A stretch of DNA of 64,000 nt from Paenibacillus oleatilyticus (GCF_018998565.1 NZ_JAHNZO010000004.1:124001-188000), one strand, 5' to 3'. Numbered from the stretch's first letter, positions 36,202-44,931 are shown. The notes: generated by a model from the letters alone, not told the origin. Made by a program: numbers and translations.

Positions 36202-37056
36202 CTACTCCTCTGCCGCCGGACCGCGCCTTGCGAATTGCTTGCGGTATTCGCTCGGGGACAGACCGGTCTGCTTCTTGAAGACGCGGGAGAAATAGTACAG
36301 CTCAAGGCCGATCTTCTCGGCTATATCCGTCACGGTCCATTCGGTTGCGGACAGCAGCTCCTTCGCTTTATCCATCCGCTTGCGGTTAATGTAGGCGATC
36401 GGGGAAAGCCCCAGCATCGTTTTGAAATATTGCATGAAGTAATTGGGGTGAAAATGTACGAGCCGCGCCAGCTCTTCAACCGTGATCCGTTCCTGCAGAT
36501 GCTCGTCTACGTAGTGGAGCACCGTGTTGATTTTTCCCGTTTCGGACATCGGCGCAAGCCGCAGCCCCCGCTCCCGCTCCAGCACTTCTTCCATATACCC
36601 GGAAACGATCTCCAGCAGCACCGATTTGATGCGCAGCGGAGCCGTCAGCGACGGATTGTTGTACAGTCCGATCAAATCCTCGAACTGCTTCTCAAGCCCC
36701 GCTTCGTCCCGGACATCGATGCAGTAGGGCAGCTCCAGCATTTGAAACAGGTTCACGTCTCCCACCGTTGCCGTAAAATGGCACCAATATTTGCCGAAGC
36801 CGTTGTCGCCGAGCCGGCCGAACGATAGCCGCATTCCTGCCGGCAGCAGCAGCAATTGCCCCGGCTTCGGGTGGTAGAGCCGATCGCGCAGCCGAATCCA
36901 CCCTTCCCCTTCACGTATATAATAGAGCCGGTTCACATCCGGCAGCTCGTTGATGCTCCGCCAATTCGGCCCCACCTTGGAGTAATAGGCCATCGTCACC
37001 GTCATTTGCGTATTGTCCAAATAGCTGCGCATTCGTTGAAGCTGATTAGAGTCCAT
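36202..37056 (-). CDS. AraC family regulator
   Basis: A 284-residue AraC protein: an N-terminal arabinose-binding-like cupin (MTVTMAYYSKVGPNW, YYIREGEGWIRLRDR) and two C-terminal HTHs (ITVEELARLVHFHPNYFMQYFKTMLG and TVTDIAEKIGLELYYFSRVFKKQTGLSPSEYRK). AGGAG lies 11 bases upstream of the ATG. No enzyme or transporter gene is adjacent, so its target is probably elsewhere. Confidence 0.87.
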   Translation of the reverse strand: MDSNQLQRMRSYLDNTQMTVTMAYYSKVGPNWRSINELPDVNRLYYIREGEGWIRLRDRLYHPKPGQLLLLPAGMRLSFGRLGDNGFGKYWCHFTATVGDVNLFQMLELPYCIDVRDEAGLEKQFEDLIGLYNNPSLTAPLRIKSVLLEIVSGYMEEVLERERGLRLAPMSETGKINTVLHYVDEHLQERITVEELARLVHFHPNYFMQYFKTMLGLSPIAYINRKRMDKAKELLSATEWTVTDIAEKIGLELYYFSRVFKKQTGLSPSEYRKQFARRGPAAEE

Positions 37057-37093
37057 CGCAGAGCCGCTCCTCGCGCCGGAATGCTGCTTGGCG

Positions 37094-37630
37094 CTACATT
37101 TTTTTGATTAGTCGATCGCACCAGTCCATATAGAGGCGCTCATATCGAATGCCGAATTCGACGACGGAGATGGTAGCAGCAATCGGGTCCCTGCTGTCGG
37201 ACGTGGTCAGCATGGTCTCCAGCTCCGCGACCTTTTTTTCATACGCCGCCAGTCTTTCTTCATGCTGCCTCTTGGTTTCCTCGAGTCGTCCGATCATCCG
37301 CTCGGGATCGACAAGCCAAATATTATAAGCCTTCAACAAAAAATCGTCGCGGATTCTTTCCAGCTCTCCCGATTCGAGCGTCCACTGGATGAGGGCGTCC
37401 CGGCCGGCTTCCGTAATTTCGTACAATTTACGGGCCGGACGGTTGGCCTGCTGCTCGATGCCTTGCAGCTTGACCAGGCCTTCTCCTTCCATTTTGGACA
37501 ATTCGGGATACACCTGATTGCTGCCCACTTTCCAGAAGGGACCGAACCGGTCGTTCATTTGCTGCTTGATATCGTAACCGCTTAGCGGCTGGCGCGCCAA
37601 TAAGGAAAGCAAAGCATAACGAATGGACAT
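37094..37630 (-). CDS. PadR family transcriptional repressor
   Basis: A 178-residue PadR protein of the longer Vir-type branch: winged helix (about 1-85, with RYALLSLLARQPLSGYDIKQQM and NQVYPELSKMEGEGLVK) and a long C-terminal helical dimer arm (about 95-178). It is divergent from the alpha/beta hydrolase gene, and three similar palindromes lie in the gap, one directly past the hydrolase -10 box. Such a pair is typical of a ligand-responsive detoxification switch. Confidence 0.88.
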   Translation of the reverse strand: MSIRYALLSLLARQPLSGYDIKQQMNDRFGPFWKVGSNQVYPELSKMEGEGLVKLQGIEQQANRPARKLYEITEAGRDALIQWTLESGELERIRDDFLLKAYNIWLVDPERMIGRLEETKRQHEERLAAYEKKVAELETMLTTSDSRDPIAATISVVEFGIRYERLYMDWCDRLIKKM

Positions 37631-37684
37631 GAAGACAACTCCTCTGCATTTGGCCTTGATTTCTCCATATTACCACATTGTCCG

Positions 37685-37704
37685 ATAGGTTAAAAATAAC
37701 CTAT
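37685..37704. promoter_or_regulatory. palindromic operator 1 (AGGTTA/TAACCT)
   Basis: ATAGGTTAAAAATAACCTAT: AGGTTA and TAACCT half-sites. It lies 55 bp upstream of padR and is nearly identical to operator 2, suggesting a PadR binding site or a duplicated flank of repeat A. Confidence 0.6.
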
Positions 37705-37711
37705 TTCAGAG

Positions 37712-37811
37712 TGTTGAGAAAGTGTTCAAATGGGATAATAGAGGTTACGTTGGGGTAGGGTATCCACTTCCGTTTGCTTCTCTATTTTTGCAAAAGCTCA
37801 CTTCCTCAACA
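37712..37811. repeat. repeat element A (100 bp, miniature form)
   Basis: TGTTGAGAAAGTG at the left and CACTTCCTCAACA at the right form imperfect terminal inverted repeats (12 of 13 or better). The interior shares AATAGAGGTTACG and a GGGTATCCACTTCCG block with the left half of element D, and TCTCTATTTTTG with its right half, as if about 165 bp of D's interior had been deleted. Operators 1 and 2 flank it as near-identical 22-bp direct repeats. No coding capacity. Confidence 0.7.
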
Positions 37812-37817
37812 ATCACT

Positions 37818-37837
37818 ATAGGTTAAAATTAACCTAT
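37818..37837. promoter_or_regulatory. palindromic operator 2 (AGGTTA/TAACCT)
   Basis: ATAGGTTAAAATTAACCTAT, one base different from operator 1. It stands just upstream of the hydrolase -35 box. Confidence 0.6.
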
Positions 37838-37844
37838 TTTTTTA

Positions 37845-37873
37845 TTTACAAATTAAAATTTATGAGTTATATT
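37845..37873 (+). promoter_or_regulatory. predicted promoter of the alpha/beta hydrolase gene
   Basis: TTTACA (37845-37850), 17-bp spacer, TATATT (37868-37873). It lies between operators 2 and 3. Confidence 0.55.
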
Positions 37874-37898
37874 TGACCTAGGTTAATTTTGACCTATA
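37874..37898. promoter_or_regulatory. palindromic operator 3
   Basis: TGACCTA-GGTTAA followed by TTTTGACCTATA: overlapping AGGTTA/TGACCT half-sites over the likely transcription start. A repressor bound here would block the hydrolase promoter. Confidence 0.55.
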
Positions 37899-37941
37899 GA
37901 ATGATCTACTCTCATCAACCATGACAAAGGAGAAATTTGTA

Positions 37942-39138
37942 ATGAAACTTATTTTTCAAGATCCTACCTTTTCCTTCGAGCTGCTGCGTACGTTGAGCTA
38001 TGCCCCTTATGGCGGCGCGGATATCGGTGAATGTCTGGCGACCGGCTACCGGATCGAGGAGAGCAATTTTGAGAGCTGGTATGCCGAATGGTACAAAACG
38101 GCGGAGCGCGTTCATGCCCAAGCTGCCGAAAGCTTGGCGCGGGGCAAGCGGATCAGCGCGCGGGAGTCGTTCTTGCGGGCTTCCAACTATTACCGTACGG
38201 CGGAGTTTTTCCTGCATGGCAACCCGGATGACCCTCGCATGCTCCAAACGTGGGAAAAAAGCCGGAGCACGTTCCATCAAGCGATTCCCCTGATGGATTG
38301 GCCTGTGGAGCAGGTGGAGATTCCTTATGAAGGGACAAGCTTGTCGGGATATTTTTACCGTGTGGATGACGCGCCACGGCCAACCTTAATTATTCACGGC
38401 GGCTACGATTCCACGGGAGAGGAGCTTTATTTCGGCGGCGCGGCGGCGGCGCTTCAGCGGGGCTACAACTGCCTGACGTTCGAAGGGCCGGGACAAGGTG
38501 CCACAATTCGGCTGCAGCGCATTCCGTTCCGCCACGATTGGGAGAAAGTGCTCACGCCGGTCGTCGATTATTTGCATACCCGGCCGGAAGTGGATAAGCA
38601 GCGGATCGCTCTGATGGGCATCAGTCTGGGAGGATTTTTGGCGCCGCGGGCCGCAGCCTATGAGCATCGCCTTGCCGCTTGTATCGCGAACGACGGCTTG
38701 TTCACTTTCCAATTCGGCGAAATGGCCCCCAAGGGAGCAAACGTGGACTTTAATGAACCGGCCAAGCTGGAAAGCTTTATCCAGGAACTGATGAACAACA
38801 ACACCGGCGTCCGCTGGGCTGTCGATAACGGCCGGTTCACCTTCCAGGCGAAGACGTTCCTGGAGCTGATTGAGAAAACGCAGCCGTTCACGCTGGAGGG
38901 CGTTGCCGACAAAATTAAATGTCCCATGCTCGTCTGCGAAGCCGAGGCCGATCATTTCTTCGCCGGCCAACCGATGAAGCTGTACGAGGCGCTTACCTGC
39001 CCCAAAACGTTCATGCTCTTCACGGCGGAAGATGGCGGCGAAGAGCACTGCCAATTCGGGGCGCTGCTCCTGTTTAATCAACGCGTCTTCGAGTGGCTGG
39101 ACGATGTGATGGATGGTCTCGGCAGCCTGAAACAATGA
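37942..39138 (+). CDS. alpha/beta hydrolase (FrsA/DUF1100-like)
   Basis: A 398-residue serine hydrolase with a long N-terminal helical cap (about 1-120), then the core: LIIHGGYDSTGEE (oxyanion region), the nucleophile elbow GISLGGF (Ser at about 217), a loop with Asp in EAEADHFF and His in EEHCQFGA. AAGGAG 8 bases upstream sets the ATG at 37942. Related enzymes act on lactams, esters or dicarbonyl compounds. It is probably repressed by the divergent PadR protein. Confidence 0.85.
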   Translation: MKLIFQDPTFSFELLRTLSYAPYGGADIGECLATGYRIEESNFESWYAEWYKTAERVHAQAAESLARGKRISARESFLRASNYYRTAEFFLHGNPDDPRMLQTWEKSRSTFHQAIPLMDWPVEQVEIPYEGTSLSGYFYRVDDAPRPTLIIHGGYDSTGEELYFGGAAAALQRGYNCLTFEGPGQGATIRLQRIPFRHDWEKVLTPVVDYLHTRPEVDKQRIALMGISLGGFLAPRAAAYEHRLAACIANDGLFTFQFGEMAPKGANVDFNEPAKLESFIQELMNNNTGVRWAVDNGRFTFQAKTFLELIEKTQPFTLEGVADKIKCPMLVCEAEADHFFAGQPMKLYEALTCPKTFMLFTAEDGGEEHCQFGALLLFNQRVFEWLDDVMDGLGSLKQ

Positions 39139-39166
39139 GGCGGGGAGCCATCCTCTCGTCCGACCA

Positions 39167-39200
39167 CAAAAAAAACGCTCCGAGAAAATCCAGAGCGTTC
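39167..39200. terminator. terminator-type hairpin next to repeat B
   Basis: AACGCTC/GAGCGTT stem with a long A run on the left only. The matching T run on the right is missing where repeat B begins, suggesting that the element interrupted a once bidirectional terminator. Confidence 0.55.
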
Positions 39201-39204
39201 AGAG

Positions 39205-39397
39205 TGTTGAGACTCCCTTGAAGAGAAATCTCAGACCAATAGAGGTGGGGTATGTCCCGTAAGAGTTTACGTTCGCCTTTGAAACCCGAGAAAATACCGC
39301 AAATTCTAATCAAGTTCACGGGTTTCAAGAGCGGCTGGAGGGATATACCCCACCGGCGTATGCAGAGAGTTTTCTCTGCGAAGCGGGTTTCTCAACA
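39205..39397. repeat. repeat element B (193 bp)
   Basis: Ends TGTTGAGA and TTTCTCAACA are inverted. The element is closely similar to the reverse complement of element C over its whole length. Nested stems: GGTGGGGTAT/ATACCCCACC at the outer level, a stem with AAACCCG and CGGGTTT inside, and a local GCAGAGA/TCTCTGC hairpin near the right end. It lies between the hydrolase terminator and the 3' end of the xylanase gene. No protein coding. Confidence 0.72.
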
Positions 39398-39414
39398 AGC
39401 GCCGAAGCCCGTGC

Positions 39415-41175
39415 TTAAGGGCTTTGCAGCGCTTCGTTTATTTTGCGGTACGGGAGCTTCGGCGCATAATGCTCGTCGTAGATGAGTCCGTTGCCGAATA
39501 CGTTATATTCGCCCTCAGGCTGAAGCGACGAATAGCGGTCGGTAAATCCCCACATGGCGTAGGACGTAAACCGGTTATTCGCTTTGGTCAGCGCCAGGAT
39601 CGATTTGAAATACTCTGCCTGCTTGCTGCGCAGCGTGTTCGTGACCTTGCCGTGCATGTTCACGTCCAGCTCCGATACCCGCACCTCAAGGCCAAGATCG
39701 GTAAACCGTTTGGCCGTGCGCTTGAACTCGCTAGCCGATACGGGATCGTACGTCCCGTCGCTGTCTTTGCCGATATCTTCGTGAACCTGAAAGCCGATGC
39801 CGTGCAGAGGCACCCCGCGCGACTGGAGCCGCTGGACGAGCTTATACAGCGCGTCCGCTTTGTCGTCCTCCGCCTCGCAGCCGTACTCGTTGATGTACAG
39901 CTTGGCATCCGGGTCAGCCTCGTGAGCGGCACGCAGCGCGATGTCCAGAAACTTTTCGCCCATCGCCTTGAACCAGATCGAATCCCGCAAGCCGAAATTG
40001 ACGTTAAACTTCTCGTCCTTGAGCGGTTCGTTGATGACGTCCCACTCCTTGATTCTGCCCTTGTACCGTCCGACCACCGTCTTCACGTGCTCCTCCATGA
40101 TGGCCTGGAGCTCGGTGGCGCTGTAGTTGCCTTGCGTGAGCCAACGGGGATTCGCCTCGCTCCAGACCAGCGCATGACCATGTACGGCCATGCCGTTCCG
40201 TTCCGCGAATTCGACCAAGCTGTCCCCTTCCGCGAAAGCGTAGACGTTCCGCTGCGGATGAATGAACTGAAACTTCATGTCGTTTTCCGGAGTCAGGATA
40301 CTGAACTCCCGTCCCAGAATGCTTCGGTAAGCGGAATCCGTCATGGTCGGGATGACGGCCGCAGCCGTGCCGATGCTCAGGTGCGGCGCATTCGTCCGCG
40401 CCAGTGCCCGCAACGAGTCCGCACTCTGCGGCACGGCAGCGATCCCGAGATCGCTTACCGTTACCGCCGAGGCACTGCCTTCCGCTAGAGCCGTCAGCGA
40501 CCTGAGCGTAAACGAGCTGCCAACGTCCGCATCGGCGCCGAAATACACTTTGCCGTCCGCGAACACTCCGGGGTCCGCCATTTCTCCGACTTTGGCCTGA
40601 TTTACGTAAAACGCGAGCTTGCCACTCTTGACCAGCAGCCGGACATCGAGCGTTCCGGCCGATGTATAATTGAAAGCCGCTTTCTTCGGTACTGCGGAAG
40701 AGCCGTTATAGACGGCGGCCGTCAGCTTACCGTTCTTCAACATAACCGATACCGCCTTGCCTTCCTGCCGCCATTCGTCCTGGATGACCGGGAGCGAACC
40801 GTACAGCTGGAGTCCCGCGCTTTTACCGGGGGAGGAGGCGATTTGAAAGCTAACCGAAAAATCTCCGGATATGTTCAAAACCGGACCGCGCAAATTGATC
40901 GGCGGATTGCTGACCGTCGGCTGCGACAAATCGTTGCCCCAAGGGATGATAGCCCGCCCGATTCCGGTAACAGTCACTTCATCGCCGGCCACAGTTGCCC
41001 CCGAAAATCGGGTCCAATCGTGTCCCCGAATCAAATCGATTGTAGCAGGAGCCAACGGCACATCGGCTGCTTCGGCCGAAGCGGCCCCCGGCATTGCGGA
41101 AACAAGCTGAAGCTGCAGCAGCAGCAAAGATACTGCGCCGAGCTTGAAGCTTCGTTTGCTTCTCGTCATCATCAA
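39415..41175 (-). CDS. secreted endo-1,4-beta-xylanase, GH10
   Basis: A 586-residue secreted enzyme. A signal peptide (basic start, LLLLQLQLVSA, cleavage near AASAEA at about 33-36) precedes a non-catalytic beta-sandwich domain (about 40-235) and a GH10 barrel (about 250-586). MHGHALVWSE, the acid/base Glu in DVINEPL (about 383) and the nucleophile Glu in RVSELDVNMHG (about 501) are intact. It cleaves xylan outside the cell. It is not overlapped by the ECF sigma locus but lies next to it in the same orientation, with its own upstream gap; no GGAAC/CGTC promoter was found before it. Confidence 0.9.
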   Translation of the reverse strand: MMMTRSKRSFKLGAVSLLLLQLQLVSAMPGAASAEAADVPLAPATIDLIRGHDWTRFSGATVAGDEVTVTGIGRAIIPWGNDLSQPTVSNPPINLRGPVLNISGDFSVSFQIASSPGKSAGLQLYGSLPVIQDEWRQEGKAVSVMLKNGKLTAAVYNGSSAVPKKAAFNYTSAGTLDVRLLVKSGKLAFYVNQAKVGEMADPGVFADGKVYFGADADVGSSFTLRSLTALAEGSASAVTVSDLGIAAVPQSADSLRALARTNAPHLSIGTAAAVIPTMTDSAYRSILGREFSILTPENDMKFQFIHPQRNVYAFAEGDSLVEFAERNGMAVHGHALVWSEANPRWLTQGNYSATELQAIMEEHVKTVVGRYKGRIKEWDVINEPLKDEKFNVNFGLRDSIWFKAMGEKFLDIALRAAHEADPDAKLYINEYGCEAEDDKADALYKLVQRLQSRGVPLHGIGFQVHEDIGKDSDGTYDPVSASEFKRTAKRFTDLGLEVRVSELDVNMHGKVTNTLRSKQAEYFKSILALTKANNRFTSYAMWGFTDRYSSLQPEGEYNVFGNGLIYDEHYAPKLPYRKINEALQSP

Positions 41176-41189
41176 TAAACCCCTTCCCC

Positions 41190-41210
41190 TATTATGAATT
41201 GGTCATAATA
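41190..41210. promoter_or_regulatory. palindrome upstream of the xylanase gene
   Basis: TATTATGA-ATTGG-TCATAATA, two perfect 8-bp arms, ends 15 bp upstream of the xylanase start. A repressor here would block initiation. Confidence 0.45.
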
Positions 41211-41271
41211 ACCCAATTATAAGTCGCCCTTCCAGGTTTTCCTATGTCTTTTTTTACGATGGTTTTGCACA

Positions 41272-41304
41272 AAACAAAGCCCAGCGCACAAGTCGCTGGG
41301 CTTT
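41272..41304 (-). terminator. terminator of the ECF sigma operon
   Basis: AAAGCCCAGCG/CGCTGGGCTTT stem, 11 bp, followed on the minus strand by TTTGTTTTG, 29 bp past the solute-binding protein stop. Confidence 0.75.
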
Positions 41305-41333
41305 GCTACTTTGATGACGGATGGCAGGCAGCG

Positions 41334-42743
41334 CTATTTTGCCGATCCTTCACCCGTCTCCGATTCCGGAGGCTCCGCCAGCCATGCTTCATCCAGCACC
41401 TGCTGGCCTTCCTTTTGAAGCTGCTGCAGCGCCTGCCGCACCGTCGATTTTCCGGTCATAATCCTTTCGATCTGCTCGTCCGCCTTCTTATCGAATTCCC
41501 AGTAAAAACGCGCGGGGGTATTCGGCTTCATTTCTATTCCCGATCCAAGCGTATCGTCATACTTCACTTGGTAAAATGGCTCCATGCTGCGGCCGTCTAC
41601 CGTATTGACGAAGCCCGAGCGGGTCGGCGTCAGCGGCGAAATGGACGTCTTCGTTTCGATTTTGGCCGCTTCCGCACTGTTGAAATAGCGGACGATCTTC
41701 CAAACCTTGTCCACCTGCCCGGACCCTGCGCCGATCGCAAAAATCGGATGCAGGTAAACGTCCTGCTGCCACGAGCTTCTGCCGTCCAGCGAAGGCGGCT
41801 GCACGATCTGCCAATCGATCTTGGAGCCGCTCTCCTGCAGCCGCCTGATCTGCGACGGTCCGCTTATGGTCATCGCCGCCCGTCCCTGACTGAACAAATC
41901 GGTACTAACGACATCCTCCTTATCCCGGCCGCCTTGGTTGTCCTTCCCGCCAATCATGGGCATATCGCCGTTCTTCCAGGCTTCCGTCATCTGTGAGAAT
42001 ACCTTCTGCCAAGCCTCCGTATCGATCGTGACAGTACGTCCCTCATCATCCGTCTCACGGAGTCCCACATTCCACCCCACCGACCGGACCATCCCAAACC
42101 TTGAGTTCATAAACGGTTGATGAAGTCCGTAAATCGGGTCCTTCCCGTTCTTGGCGCCGCGGAATCTGCCTGCCAGCTCGAACAGGTCGTCCCAAGTCAT
42201 GCCATCTTTCGGGTAAGGAGCCTTGTACTCGTCGAACAGCCCTTTATTGTAGTACAGCACCGAGGTCGAAAATCGAGGGGCAAGCCCGTACAGCTTGCCC
42301 CCGCCCTTGGTCCGCAAATAATCGATGACGGCCGGATGCATGTTTTCGATATCGAATTTGTCCCGCTTGATCAACGAATCCAACTCGTACAGCTTGCCCG
42401 CCGCCGCGAGCTGCTGATATTCCCCGGACCTCGTAATAATGAGATCCGGTTTTTGCTCGTCCAGCAGCTTGTCCATTTCTTTCTGCGGATTATTGCCGCG
42501 GGCCATCGTATCATCAGTTGCGACGACTTCCACTTCAAGCTCAGGGAATTTGGCCGTAAAATAATCGCCGTACTCACTGTCAAACGCTTCCTGGTTGAAA
42601 TAAGCCACCTTGAGCTTCGTCCGTTCCGGCGGGGCCGCAGCCGGCGCATCGTTGCAGCCGGCCGCGCTCCAAGCCAGCGTGCCCGCCAGCAGGGGGAGCA
42701 GCAGCTTGTTCCTCCGAGTTCTTGTCGTTCCGCTCCGATTCAT
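41334..42743 (-). CDS. extracellular solute-binding lipoprotein (family 1 type), ECF locus
   Basis: A 469-residue lipoprotein: basic start, hydrophobic h-region, lipobox SAAGC (Cys30), then a sugar-type solute-binding fold. It shares long blocks with the sensor domain of the anti-sigma-like protein and with the divergent lipoprotein: (K)LYELDSLIKRDKFDIENM, GGGKLYGLAP and a MTWDDLFELAGRF region. No permease or ATPase gene is near, so it may deliver ligand to a sensor rather than a transporter. It begins 10 bp after the fusion gene with GGGGGAG upstream of the ATG. Confidence 0.85.
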   Translation of the reverse strand: MNRSGTTRTRRNKLLLPLLAGTLAWSAAGCNDAPAAAPPERTKLKVAYFNQEAFDSEYGDYFTAKFPELEVEVVATDDTMARGNNPQKEMDKLLDEQKPDLIITRSGEYQQLAAAGKLYELDSLIKRDKFDIENMHPAVIDYLRTKGGGKLYGLAPRFSTSVLYYNKGLFDEYKAPYPKDGMTWDDLFELAGRFRGAKNGKDPIYGLHQPFMNSRFGMVRSVGWNVGLRETDDEGRTVTIDTEAWQKVFSQMTEAWKNGDMPMIGGKDNQGGRDKEDVVSTDLFSQGRAAMTISGPSQIRRLQESGSKIDWQIVQPPSLDGRSSWQQDVYLHPIFAIGAGSGQVDKVWKIVRYFNSAEAAKIETKTSISPLTPTRSGFVNTVDGRSMEPFYQVKYDDTLGSGIEMKPNTPARFYWEFDKKADEQIERIMTGKSTVRQALQQLQKEGQQVLDEAWLAEPPESETGEGSAK

Positions 42744-42753
42744 GGCTCTCCCC

Positions 42754-44340
42754 CTATGGTGTCCTGCCGTCCACCGCCGTCTTGGCTTGGACCGGCTTCT
42801 TCTGCGCTGCGTTTTTCGCCTGAATCAGCGCCTGCTGTCCGTTGTCTTGAAGCTCCCGTGCTGCCTGGGAGACCGTCTTCTTGCCTTTCAACACGTCCTT
42901 GGAGAGCTGCGTCGCAAGCTCCTCGAAGGCTGAATAAAACTCTGCCGGCACGCCCGGAGTCACTTGCGACTCCGACGGCGGACGAAGGCTTGTGAACGCT
43001 TCGACAAGCTTTTCTTGCCCCTTGACCGCAGAAAGACTTGATAAACGCGAAGGCGAAGAACCGCTGCCGATATTCTGTGTAAGCATTTTGCGAGCCATTT
43101 CCTCGCTGTTGATGAACTTGACAAGCTCCCATGCCTCCCTCCGATTCTCGGAGGCCGCATTCACCGCATAGATCGTGCGGACCGAGAAGGAAGACGATTC
43201 GTTCGGCCGGGACCGGTCCGTCGGCTCGGTCACGACATCCCATGGAACAGAGGACATCTTGTATCTGGACGAAGCCTCGTTCAAATCCTTAACGAAGCCG
43301 TAACTTTGCAGCGTCATCGCCGCTTGCCCGGTCATGAACGGATTGGCCCTGTACATATCTTCTCTTGTAGACAACTTTTCCAGCGGCGGTTGCTCATAAA
43401 TATATCCGCCACGTACCACATCCAGCACGGCCGTCCAAGCCTTCTGCCATTCCGGCGTATTGACGGTGACCTGCTTGCCTGAAGAATCGAGGATGCCCAG
43501 TCCCTTGGCCTGACCCGCCTGTTGTACCAATTCGAATGGACCGGAATAAGCGCGTGTGACCAAACCGTAGACCCGGTCCTTTGCATTCGGGGCCGCCGGA
43601 AACCGGGAAGCGAGCTGCTGCAGCTCCTCCCAGCTCATGCCGTTCTTCGGGTAGCTGATCCCGTATTTGTCAAACAGCTCCTTGTTGTAGAAGAGCGCGC
43701 GCTGGTCATATTCCGGCGCGAGCCCGTACAGCTTGCCTCCGCCCTCGGTACGAAGCCTGTCGACAACACCGTCATGTATATTTTGCAGATCGAAGCCCTC
43801 CTGCCGGATCACGTCGTCCAACGCGTACAGCTTGCCCTCCTTGGCCAACTGCGCGTATTCGGACAGCGACAGCGCCAGCACGTCGGGTTTGTCTTTTTCC
43901 AGTTGCTCCTCAAGATTGGTCCTGATTCCGGCAGAGGTTTCGTTTCCGATTCCCTTCCCTACCTTGACGGCGACATTCGGGTAACGGATCGTAAACGCTT
44001 TACCATATTGCATCATGAACGTTGTTTCATGAACAAACGAAACTTTCAGCGTCTTCTCCTTATTCGGGTCCATCGCCTCCAAGGCCGCCTTCTCCAGCGG
44101 CTTGGACAGCTTGGATAGTCCCTCGACCAGCCGGTCCGCCTGGGTCCATCCGACCGCCAGCACAAGCACGCACGCCACCGCGGGACTCCAGCGGAGCCAG
44201 CGTTTGCTTACGACGGGCGGCTGCTTCGTCTCCACCCGCTCCTTCACCTTATGCATGAGTTCCTTGGAAAAGCCGCCCTGTCTGAGCTGCAGCCGGGTCA
44301 GATGCTTCTCCCAATGTTCGGGTTCGAGCCGTTTCGTCAT
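42754..44340 (-). CDS. putative anti-sigma factor fused to an extracellular solute-binding domain
   Basis: A 528-residue protein in the anti-sigma position; its ATG overlaps the ECF sigma stop (ATGA). Residues 1-49 are a charged cytoplasmic tail without the HxxxCxxC zinc motif. One membrane helix follows (about 50-66), with no lipobox. Residues about 95-500 are a solute-binding fold paralogous to the two neighbouring lipoproteins (KLYALDDVIRQEGFDLQNI, GGGKLYGLAP). The layout inside-tail, helix, outside-sensor is that of membrane anti-sigma factors, with the sensor being a binding protein. The anti-sigma role is inferred from gene order and topology. An alternative is a membrane-tethered transport receptor. 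Confidence 0.72.
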   Translation of the reverse strand: MTKRLEPEHWEKHLTRLQLRQGGFSKELMHKVKERVETKQPPVVSKRWLRWSPAVACVLVLAVGWTQADRLVEGLSKLSKPLEKAALEAMDPNKEKTLKVSFVHETTFMMQYGKAFTIRYPNVAVKVGKGIGNETSAGIRTNLEEQLEKDKPDVLALSLSEYAQLAKEGKLYALDDVIRQEGFDLQNIHDGVVDRLRTEGGGKLYGLAPEYDQRALFYNKELFDKYGISYPKNGMSWEELQQLASRFPAAPNAKDRVYGLVTRAYSGPFELVQQAGQAKGLGILDSSGKQVTVNTPEWQKAWTAVLDVVRGGYIYEQPPLEKLSTREDMYRANPFMTGQAAMTLQSYGFVKDLNEASSRYKMSSVPWDVVTEPTDRSRPNESSSFSVRTIYAVNAASENRREAWELVKFINSEEMARKMLTQNIGSGSSPSRLSSLSAVKGQEKLVEAFTSLRPPSESQVTPGVPAEFYSAFEELATQLSKDVLKGKKTVSQAARELQDNGQQALIQAKNAAQKKPVQAKTAVDGRTP

Positions 44341-44882
44341 GCCTTTCTTCCCTCCTCGCCGAGCTGCTGCGATACTTTGGCGCGCGCCCGGGAAAGTCTA
44401 GATTTAACCGTGCCTTCGGACACGTTCAGCAGCTTCGCGATCTCCGCGTATGACAGCTGATGGTGCGCATGCAGTAGCAGCACCTCGCGCAGCTTGTGGG
44501 GCAAGCCGAGCACCGTGTTCCACACTTCCTCCTCGGCAAGCAGGCCGATCACTTGCGATTCCGCCGACGGCTCCTGGCCTTCCTGGCGCAGAATGCCGAA
44601 AGGAATGACGCGGCGTATCCACGCCGACCGCCAATGATCGCGCACCAGATTGCGGGTAATGGCGAGCAGCCATGTCTTGATGCTGGCCTCGCCGCGAAAC
44701 GTATATAACCGCTCGTACACCCGTACGAACACGTCCTGCGTCACATCGTCCGCCAACGTCCGGTTTTTCGACAGGAAAAAGGCATAGTTCCATACGTCTT
44801 CGCCGTACGTCAGCATGATGTCCGAAAGAACGGCGTTTTTATCCAAGCCGCCGGACATCGATTTTAAGTATTCAAAGGCCAC
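44337..44882 (-). CDS. ECF-type RNA polymerase sigma factor
   Basis: A 181-residue sigma-70 group 4 factor. Region 2 (YAFFLSKNRTLADDVTQDVFVRVYERLYTFRGEAS...TWLLAITRNLVRDHWR) binds core polymerase and the -10 element; region 4 (LREVLLLHAHHQLSYAEIAKLLNVSEGTVKSRLSRAR) reads the -35. The GTG start at 44882 has GAGGTG 7 bases upstream. Its gene overlaps the fusion gene and is preceded by a GGAAC-N16-CGTC promoter, consistent with autoregulation. Confidence 0.92.
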   Translation of the reverse strand: MAFEYLKSMSGGLDKNAVLSDIMLTYGEDVWNYAFFLSKNRTLADDVTQDVFVRVYERLYTFRGEASIKTWLLAITRNLVRDHWRSAWIRRVIPFGILRQEGQEPSAESQVIGLLAEEEVWNTVLGLPHKLREVLLLHAHHQLSYAEIAKLLNVSEGTVKSRLSRARAKVSQQLGEEGRKA

Positions 44883-44906
44883 CCGGGTTCACCTCACATG
44901 GAATTG

Positions 44907-44931
44907 GACGAAGCAACGGAAGAAAGGTTCC
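44907..44931 (-). promoter_or_regulatory. ECF-type promoter for the sigma operon
   Basis: On the minus strand GGAAC (44931-44927), exactly 16 bp, then CGTC (44910-44907). Start of transcription would be a few bases before the sigma ribosome site, giving a very short leader. Confidence 0.72.

Noticed and set aside
39205-39420. Possible 20-bp direct repeats flanking element B
   Set aside because: The left and right flanks both form hairpins but do not align beyond a few bases, unlike A, C and D.
41176-41330. An ECF promoter (GGAAC-N16-CGTC) in front of the xylanase gene
   Set aside because: No such pair with the right spacing and orientation was found in the gap.
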